Shown here in pieces: positions 58,474 through 64,000 of a DNA stretch of 64,000 nt. Source of the DNA: Pelagicoccus sp. SDUM812002. GTDB taxonomy: Bacteria; Verrucomicrobiota; Verrucomicrobiia; Opitutales; Opitutaceae. The stretch covers positions 124,001 to 188,000 of the forward strand of contig NZ_JARXHX010000002.1 of assembly GCF_031127835.1 (NCBI RefSeq). The letters are read 5' to 3'. The notes under the pieces were generated by a model that saw only the letters and a program-made list of their open reading frames with translations, searched no databases and was not told the origin of the DNA. The stretch's first letter is position 1; the number at the start of each line of letters is the position of its first letter. A program made the translations under genes and the position numbers.

Positions 58474-59937
58474 CTAGAGGTCGATGGCCTGGTTTTGGAG
58501 GGTGCTCCCTTTGACTTGGTGGTAGCGAGCGACAGCGATGTTGTAATTAGCGATCGCTTCTAGCTCGCGGACTTGGGCGGCGGTAAGGTCTTCTTGGGCT
58601 TCGAGGACGAAGAAGGTGGTGCTTTGTCCTAGGTTGAGCTTGCGCTCTTCAGCTTCGAGAGAGCGTTCGGCGAATTCGCGACCTTGCCGGGCAAGTTCGC
58701 GGCTTTGAGCTTCGGATTCGATGCGCCGGGCCGCGTTGTCGAGCTGGATGGCGATGGCTTGCTGGAGCTGTTGCTCGACGAGGTGGGCCCGGTCTTTGAA
58801 GAGGCGGGCAGAGGCTCGTTCGGCGCTGGCTGTGCGGTTGAGTATCGGGCGGCTAAAGGTGACGCCGACGAAGAGATCGGTTTCGGTGGAGCTGATCCCT
58901 TTATAGCTAGAGGTAAAGGAGTCGCTGAAATTCGTGCGGAAGGCACGGGCATTGAGGTCGAGCTCTGGGAGAGTTCCGCTAACGGCGGTTCTTTCGTCAA
59001 TGATGGCCTTTTCGATTTGGATGAGGGCTTGCTGGTAGTCTGGGCGATTTTGCAAGGCGTATTCAAAATCTTGATTCAAATCACCCGACCACTCTTGAGG
59101 AGCGGGCATTGGACCGATTTCGACCTTCCATTTGACGAGGGCGAGGGCTTCGTTGGAGACGAAGCGTTTGAGCTCGTTGAGTGTATCCAGATAAAGGCGA
59201 CGCTGGAGGACGACGTTGGCTTCGCGTTGGGCTAGTCGGGTTTCAGCGACTTCGACGCCTCGGACTTCGATAGTGCCGAGCTCGGCGCGTTTACGGGTGT
59301 CGGCCACGAGCTGGCTGGCTAGCTCCCGAGATTGTTCGGCGACGCGAAGGGAGTCTTTGCGGAGGGCAGTTTGGTTGTAGAGGGTGATGGCGTCGGTAAC
59401 GGTCGTGATGGCTTGAAGCCGAAAGCTTTGCTCGGATTGCTCGTAGTTACGTTGGGCGATCTTAATGAAGCTACGGGAGGCGGCTCCAAAATTTTTAAGG
59501 AGTGGTTGGTAAAGGGCTATGCCGGCGTTCGTAGCGTAGGTGTCGGGTGATCCGAAGTTGTTTTCGAATCGCCCGGCGGCAGCGTCGAGAGTGAGGCGTC
59601 CACCGGTGGGGACGTTTTGGTAGATGGAAGCCGAAGTGACTTCGCCCTCTTGGGAGTTGAAGGAGGAGGTGGCTCCACCGCCGCCGCCGAGGGAGCCAGA
59701 CGAGTGGGTGGCGCTGACGGCGGGGTCCCAGTAACCTCGGGATCCTTTTAGGTTTTGAGCGGCGATCTCTTTGTCGGTCTGGACGATGCGGATCTGAAAA
59801 TCTCGTTGGAGTGCGAGGGTGATGAGGTTGGGTAGGTCGATCTCCTCGGGAACGATTTCGTCTGCCCGCAAATGGGTCAGGCCGAGGAAGACGAGAAGGA
59901 TGAAGGTCGAAGGATGAAAGATGAGGGAGCGGATCAT
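58474..59937 (-). CDS. TolC-family outer membrane efflux protein
   Basis: A 487-residue outer-membrane channel with a signal peptide (about 1-25, LLVFLGLTHLRADE). The paired TolC-type helical repeats contain ALQRDFQIRIVQTDKEIA and a duplicated ITTVTDAITLYNQTALRKDSL-like helix. The helical barrel and beta strands are as in OEP-family proteins. It ends a minus-strand operon of a periplasmic adaptor, an ABC ATPase and an FtsX-type permease, so it should complete a MacAB-like tripartite exporter. The gap to the permease gene is 83 bases. Confidence 0.9.
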   Translation of the reverse strand: MIRSLIFHPSTFILLVFLGLTHLRADEIVPEEIDLPNLITLALQRDFQIRIVQTDKEIAAQNLKGSRGYWDPAVSATHSSGSLGGGGGATSSFNSQEGEVTSASIYQNVPTGGRLTLDAAAGRFENNFGSPDTYATNAGIALYQPLLKNFGAASRSFIKIAQRNYEQSEQSFRLQAITTVTDAITLYNQTALRKDSLRVAEQSRELASQLVADTRKRAELGTIEVRGVEVAETRLAQREANVVLQRRLYLDTLNELKRFVSNEALALVKWKVEIGPMPAPQEWSGDLNQDFEYALQNRPDYQQALIQIEKAIIDERTAVSGTLPELDLNARAFRTNFSDSFTSSYKGISSTETDLFVGVTFSRPILNRTASAERASARLFKDRAHLVEQQLQQAIAIQLDNAARRIESEAQSRELARQGREFAERSLEAEERKLNLGQSTTFFVLEAQEDLTAAQVRELEAIANYNIAVARYHQVKGSTLQNQAIDL

Positions 59938-60020
59938 TTTTTATTGCGTACCGGTTGCCGGGGAGGAGCGTTGAATGGTTTCTATCGTGCGGACGGAGTG
60001 GAAGCCGTCCCTCCAGGCGT

Positions 60021-62477
60021 TTAGTCGCCGCGGAGGGTGTCGCTGAGGTTGGTGTTTATGACGTAGCGTGCAGGGGCGAATATGGCGAGCGACGAAACGG
60101 CGATGATGAGGGCGATAGGGAGGAGGTAGATCATGGGATTTGTAGAGGGGGGCGCCATTTGGTTGTCGGCCATGATTCCGAGGATGCCGTAGCCGAGGGC
60201 GCTGCCGACGACGAGGCCGAGGGCGATCTGCCAGCTGCTCATCTTGAAGATGTGGCGGAAGATGGTGGCGGGCCCGGCTCCGAGGGCTTGGCGGATGCTG
60301 AATTCTTGGAAGCGTTGGCGTATCGAGAAATCCATTACGCCATAGATACCGATGGAGGCGAGGGTGAAGGCGGCGATACCGAACATGCCAAAAAGGTTGC
60401 GGAAGAAGAGGACACCGAACTGGCTTTCTTCGACGGCGGTTTCGACGGTCTTGACGCGGTAGAGGGCGAAGCTTTGGTCCTCGTCGTTGAGAATAGAGCG
60501 AATGTGGTTGGCCTGTTGGGTGGGGTTTCCGTTGGTCTTGGCAAATACGGTGACGCTGTCTTGGGGGTCGCCGCTCATGGGGCGATAGACGCCGCCAAGT
60601 TCTTCGTCGCTTTTGTTAGCTCCGGGGCCGGCCATCTTGGTATCGGGAACGATGCCGATGATGGTGATCCAGGGGAAGGTGTCGGAATACTGGTCTCGGA
60701 TTTGTTGTCCGAGGGCGTCTTGTATGTTGTCGGGCCAGAGTCGCTTGGCGAGGAGCTCGTTGATGACGCAGACCTCCTGGGCGTTTTCGCCTTGGTCCAT
60801 CTTTTCGAATCCGCGGCCGTAGAGGATAGGGATGTCGAGCAAGTCGAAGTAGTTGTCGGAGACGATCTCGTTGCGGGCCCGTAGCTCTTCGCCTTCGGGG
60901 GCTTCGCGACCGCGTACCTGCCAGCGTGAGTTCCAGTTGAAGATCATGTCGAGGGCGCTGGTGAAGCCGACGCCTTCGAGGGCGGGGTTGTTTTCCATGA
61001 GGGTTTGGAGCCGTTCGAGTCCTTCGCTGCGTTGGTCGCCTGGGTAGTAGTTTTCGGGCAGGTCGAAGCGGGCGGTCATGATTTGGCTTGGGTCGTAGGG
61101 CGGTTCGAATACGGCGGCATCTTTGGCTCCGCTGACCATGGCGGAGGTGGCGATGAGCAGGGCGCAAGATACGGAGAGTTGGGCGAGGACGAGGAGCTTC
61201 GAGAAGACGCCCATTTTGAGGCTGGAGGCACCGCGGGAGTTGTCCTTGAGGATCTCGTTGACGTCGGTCTTAGAGGCGCGGATGGCGGGGACGATGCTGG
61301 CCACGATGCTGGCAAAGAGCGTGATGAGGGCGAGGTAGCCGATCGTCTTCATATCGACATCCATGTTCATCCAGATCGGCGGGTTGGCTTGGGCCGATGC
61401 GAGTACGGAGGCCCAGATGGCACGGCTGGTCCAGATGGCGATGATGAGTCCGCCCAGTCCGCCGAAGAAGGCGATAGCGAAGCCTTCGACCAACATTTGC
61501 ATGACGAGGCGTCCGCGCTTGCCACCGAGGGAGGCGCGGATGGCGAGCTCCTTGACGCGGGTGGTGGCTCGGGAGAGGGTGAGGTTGGCGACGTTGGTGC
61601 AGGCGATGAGCAGCACCATGAGGGAGCAGGCGAGCAGGAGGTAGACCATCCTAGGGAACTCGTCACCCATGAAGTTTTCGCCAAGGGTTTCGATTTCGAA
61701 TGCGATGTATCCAGTATTGGTTTCTGGATACGCGTCGGCCATAGTCTTGGCGATCGTATTCATGGCGGGCACTGCGGATCCGATGGTTTGATCTTCCTTG
61801 AGGGTGGCGAGGACGAAGAGGGCGTCGCCGTCGCCTCTGGAGAGTTCAAGGTGGTTGGCGGTTTCGTTTATCCAAACATCGTGGCGGGACGGAAAGTCGA
61901 CTCCCTCGGGGGCTACGCCGATGAGGGTGGTGGGAATCCCGTTCATGTTGAAGGATCTGCCGATGATGGATTCGCGGCTGTCGAATTGGTTTTTCCAGAG
62001 CTTGTAGCTGATGACCGCTTTTTTGGCAGCGTCGGGGCGGTCGTCTCCTTCTTCGAAGAAGCTGCCGATGTGGGGCTTAAGTCCGAGGGTTTTGAAGAGG
62101 CTGTCTGAGACGTGAGCACCGGTGAAGCGTTCGGCATACTTTTCGACGACGATGCTGATGGTGTTGTTGGGCCGCATGAAGGAGAGGTTTTCGAAAACTT
62201 CCTGGCGTTCTTCGATTTCCCGGTAGTTTTTGGGGCGGATAAATCCTAGCTGGGCGCCTGACTTCCAAAGGTGTTCGGTGGACGGGTCCCACTGCAGCAC
62301 GAAGATGTTGTCGAAGTCGATGTCCTTGGGGTGTCCTTTGATAACACCGAACACGAGGGTGAGCATGAGGCCGACGAGCCCGAGCCCGAGGGAGAAAGCC
62401 ATGATGGCGAGGAGCATGCTGCCGGGGTTGCGGCCGAATTGGCGGATGCCTACTTTGAGGTCGTTGGTGAAGGACAT
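60021..62477 (-). CDS. FtsX/MacB-type ABC permease, duplicated (ADOP-like)
   Basis: An 818-residue permease made of two MacB-like halves. Each half has one N-terminal helix, a periplasmic domain and a three-helix FtsX domain: half one is about 1-420 (with SLMVLLIACTNVANLTLSRAT and SIVASIVPAIRA), half two about 425-818 (with FGIAAFTLASIGIYGVMDFSIRQRFQEFSIRQALGA). This doubled form matches the orphan permeases first noted in Acidobacteria and common in PVC and related groups. Its ATPase is encoded separately 107 bases upstream. ATG 62477 begins MSFTNDLKVGIRQ; an upstream start in the leader would add about 30 residues that run through a hairpin element. Confidence 0.92.
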   Translation of the reverse strand: MSFTNDLKVGIRQFGRNPGSMLLAIMAFSLGLGLVGLMLTLVFGVIKGHPKDIDFDNIFVLQWDPSTEHLWKSGAQLGFIRPKNYREIEERQEVFENLSFMRPNNTISIVVEKYAERFTGAHVSDSLFKTLGLKPHIGSFFEEGDDRPDAAKKAVISYKLWKNQFDSRESIIGRSFNMNGIPTTLIGVAPEGVDFPSRHDVWINETANHLELSRGDGDALFVLATLKEDQTIGSAVPAMNTIAKTMADAYPETNTGYIAFEIETLGENFMGDEFPRMVYLLLACSLMVLLIACTNVANLTLSRATTRVKELAIRASLGGKRGRLVMQMLVEGFAIAFFGGLGGLIIAIWTSRAIWASVLASAQANPPIWMNMDVDMKTIGYLALITLFASIVASIVPAIRASKTDVNEILKDNSRGASSLKMGVFSKLLVLAQLSVSCALLIATSAMVSGAKDAAVFEPPYDPSQIMTARFDLPENYYPGDQRSEGLERLQTLMENNPALEGVGFTSALDMIFNWNSRWQVRGREAPEGEELRARNEIVSDNYFDLLDIPILYGRGFEKMDQGENAQEVCVINELLAKRLWPDNIQDALGQQIRDQYSDTFPWITIIGIVPDTKMAGPGANKSDEELGGVYRPMSGDPQDSVTVFAKTNGNPTQQANHIRSILNDEDQSFALYRVKTVETAVEESQFGVLFFRNLFGMFGIAAFTLASIGIYGVMDFSIRQRFQEFSIRQALGAGPATIFRHIFKMSSWQIALGLVVGSALGYGILGIMADNQMAPPSTNPMIYLLPIALIIAVSSLAIFAPARYVINTNLSDTLRGD

Positions 62478-62554
62478 GGTGAGACTGATTCGGTTAATTT
62501 TGTGAGCGGCGGGGAAGGCCGTCTGCCCGTTCTGGGGAACTTGGTTGAGCAATC

Positions 62555-62573
62555 GCGTGACAAGCACGCTCCC
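62555..62573 (-). repeat. REP-like hairpin after the ATPase stop
   Basis: On the minus strand this reads GGGAGCGTGCTTGTCACGC. The GCGTG and CACGC arms form a five-base stem around CTTGT. It lies 12 bases after the ATPase stop and matches the element at 63442-63460 at 17 of 19 positions. It resembles Pseudomonas-type REP units in layout (GGGAGC, stem, CTTG loop). Confidence 0.5.
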
Positions 62574-62584
62574 GCGGAACTTGT

Positions 62585-63289
62585 TTACTGGACGGGGGCG
62601 GTGGCGACAGTTTCGTCGACGACTTTACCGTCGAAGAGGTGCACGGTGCGGGAGGCGATCTCGTTGTAACGTTCATCGTGGGTAACCATGCAAATGGTGG
62701 CTCCTTCCTTGTTCAGGTCTTGTAGCATTTCCATAACTTTGGTGCCGTTCTTCGAGTCGAGGTTTCCGGTAGGCTCGTCAGCGAGGAGGATGCGCGGCGT
62801 GCCGCCAAGAGCGCGGGCAACGGCGACACGCTGTTGTTGACCGCCGGAGAGCTGGTGTGGGTAATGGTTTTGGCGGTGCGACATCTGTACTTTTTCGAGG
62901 GCTTCGAGGACGCGGGTCTTGCGTTCGGCCGCTTTGAGTCCGCGATAAACGAGGGGGAGTTCAACATTTTCGTAAACGGTGAGGTCGCCGATGAGGTTGA
63001 AGGATTGAAAAATGAAGCCGACATCCAGATTTCGGATACGCGAGCGTTCGTTGTTGTTGAGGGTGGCGACTTCTTTGCCGGCGAGCGAGTAGGAGCCGGA
63101 AGAGGGGGTGTCGAGAAGGCCGAGGATGGAGAGCAAGGTGGACTTGCCGCAACCTGAGGGACCACTGATGGAGAGGAACTCGCCCTCCATGATGTCGAGG
63201 TTGATGCCGGCGAGGGCGTGGGTCTCGATTTCGTCGGTGAGGAAAACTTTTGAAATTTCGGAGAGGTGGATGAGAGGATTTGTATTCAT
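62585..63289 (-). CDS. LolD/MacB-type ABC ATPase
   Basis: A 234-residue ATPase of the lipoprotein/macrolide exporter type: Walker A GPSGCGKST, Q-loop FIFQSFNLIG, signature LSGGQQQRVAVARAL, Walker B ILLADEPTGNLD and an H-loop in MVTHDERYNEIA. It pairs with the doubled FtsX permease downstream and a periplasmic adaptor upstream. ATG 63289 begins MNTNPLIHLSEIS, the usual start; a longer frame to 63454 runs through the hairpin element and is not coding-like. Confidence 0.93.
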   Translation of the reverse strand: MNTNPLIHLSEISKVFLTDEIETHALAGINLDIMEGEFLSISGPSGCGKSTLLSILGLLDTPSSGSYSLAGKEVATLNNNERSRIRNLDVGFIFQSFNLIGDLTVYENVELPLVYRGLKAAERKTRVLEALEKVQMSHRQNHYPHQLSGGQQQRVAVARALGGTPRILLADEPTGNLDSKNGTKVMEMLQDLNKEGATICMVTHDERYNEIASRTVHLFDGKVVDETVATAPVQ

Positions 63290-63328
63290 TTTTTTGGTGC
63301 TGGGTTTCGGGTGGAAAATGTGTTTGTT

Positions 63329-63350
63329 AAACCGCCGATGGACGCGGATT
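63329..63350 (+). repeat. Possible dispersed repeat in the efflux operon spacer
   Basis: AACCGCCGATGGACGCGGATT resembles a dispersed extragenic sequence (ACCGCxGATGGACGC) that I recall from several bacterial genomes. It lies between the adaptor and ATPase genes. Only one copy was seen here, so this is a weak call. Confidence 0.25.
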
Positions 63351-63441
63351 CTGTTTGGTGTTCGGAGGCTGCGGGACATCGCTCTGATGAGCGAGGCGGC
63401 TTGGTTAAGTGTTGGATTGGCTTTGAATTGTTTAGGGAATG

Positions 63442-63460
63442 GCGTAACAAGCACACTCCC
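63442..63460 (-). repeat. REP-like hairpin after the adaptor stop
   Basis: On the minus strand GGGAGTGTGCTTGTTACGC. The arms GTGTG and TACGC can pair with two G-T wobbles around the same CTTGT loop. It lies 20 bases after the adaptor stop, so both copies sit just past a stop codon of the same operon. Confidence 0.45.
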
Positions 63461-63479
63461 ATTGGGTTTTTTGTAAGGG

Positions 63480-64000
63480 TTATTGGATACGAATTTTATC
63501 GTAGTCTTCCCAGTCGGACATGTCGGAGAGGATGACGCGGTCGCCGGGGTTGAGGCCTTCGATGACTTCGATCTGGGATACGGAAGCTTTACCGTAGGTG
63601 ATGGGGACGCGTAGGGCGACGTCGGAGTCGGGGACGAGCTTGAAGATGGTCATTTGGGATTCGGGGCGGGAGGAGGCGGGGCGTTTGACTTTGACGACGT
63701 TGGCGAGGCGTTCGAATTCGACTACGCCTTCGACGGTGAGGTCGGGGCGGGCTCCGTCGGGGAGAGGGTCGATGAATCGAATATCGACGGCAACGGTACC
63801 ATTTTCGACATTTGGATCGACGCGTGAGATCGTGCCGCGGACTTTTCCATTGCGAGTGTCGACTACGGCGGTGAGACCGATGATTAGGTCCTTAGCGTTG
63901 ATCTCGGCGATTCGCACGACGGCTTTGAGGTTCTTGGGGTCGGCGACTTGCGAGAGGTTTTGACCGATGCCTACCTGCATACCCTCTTCGACCGTCTGCT
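63480..64000 (-). CDS. HlyD/MacA-family periplasmic adaptor (5' part missing)
   Basis: The last 173 or so residues of an efflux adaptor; the gene enters from beyond the right edge (the frame is open to base 64000, reading QTVEEGMQVGIGQNL). The visible part has the beta-barrel and membrane-proximal domains: VVDTRNGKVRGTISRVDPNVENGTVAVDIRF and VPITYGKASVSQIEVIEGLNPGDRVIL, close to MacA/AcrA-type adaptors. It is the first visible gene of the minus-strand operon adaptor, ATPase, permease, TolC. The lipoyl and hairpin domains and the signal peptide lie outside the window. Confidence 0.9.
   Translation of the reverse strand, partial: QTVEEGMQVGIGQNLSQVADPKNLKAVVRIAEINAKDLIIGLTAVVDTRNGKVRGTISRVDPNVENGTVAVDIRFIDPLPDGARPDLTVEGVVEFERLANVVKVKRPASSRPESQMTIFKLVPDSDVALRVPITYGKASVSQIEVIEGLNPGDRVILSDMSDWEDYDKIRIQ

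Noticed and set aside
60021-62108. Long plus-strand frames antisense to the FtsX-type permease
   Set aside because: Gly/Asp/Glu-rich shadow translations opposite a recognisable permease; no independent evidence.

Overview
The window is gene-dense, Gram-negative-type chromosomal DNA of moderately high GC. It carries TonB/ExbBD, TolC, MacAB-like and PilC genes, many multi-domain hybrid sensor kinases and weak Shine-Dalgarno signals. My best guess is a member of the PVC group (Verrucomicrobiota, perhaps Opitutae). That rests on gene style and layout, because no rRNA or other strong phylogenetic marker is present. I found no tRNA, rRNA, CRISPR array, complete insertion sequence or prophage.

Layout. 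66-6184 (+) is a compact thiamin operon, thiC-thiS-tenI-like-thiE-thiG-thiH-thiD, mostly with stop/start overlaps; the second thiE-family gene appears to start at ATT. 6393-7712 (+) is an orphan membrane-anchored TAXI-type binding protein. 8183-13748 holds two convergent sensor kinases, one of which opens with an AhpD/CMD-like domain. 14037-17171 (-) holds a BNR-type propeller gene paired with a MoaD/ThiS-like carrier, then a subtilase.

17299-29112 is a chemosensory and partner-switch region. On the minus strand lie a receiver-PP2C-kinase protein (HsbR-like), a STAS antagonist and a soluble MCP-like coiled coil. On the plus strand, diverging from a 339-base spacer, lie cheY-cheA-cheW-mcp-cheY-cheB-cheR. 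No flagellar genes are visible.

29252-31562 (-) is a two-gene ABC exporter. 31678-40464 has a four-helix-sensor hybrid kinase, a membrane-anchored TPR protein, a five-PAS hybrid kinase with Hpt, and purU. 40735-46031 (+) is a TonB2-type energy-transduction operon: DUF3450, TtpC-like ExbB, ExbB, ExbD, TonB, TPR. carB lies convergent to it. 49469-50452 is a PhoD-like phosphatase. 50601-53086 (-) is pilC followed by an NtrC-shaped regulator that has lost its ATPase motifs and recognition helix. 53301-55591 is a Cache-type kinase with its own single-domain receiver. 56013-58192 has two small ORFs, a flavin reductase and a double PRC-barrel protein. 58474-64000 (-) is a MacA-MacB-like efflux operon with TolC; the adaptor runs off the right edge.

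The most interesting items are the degenerate NtrC next to pilC, the CMD-kinase fusion, the HsbR/HsbA/MCP-like module facing the che operon, the ATT start in the thi operon, and REP-like hairpins placed after stop codons in the efflux operon.
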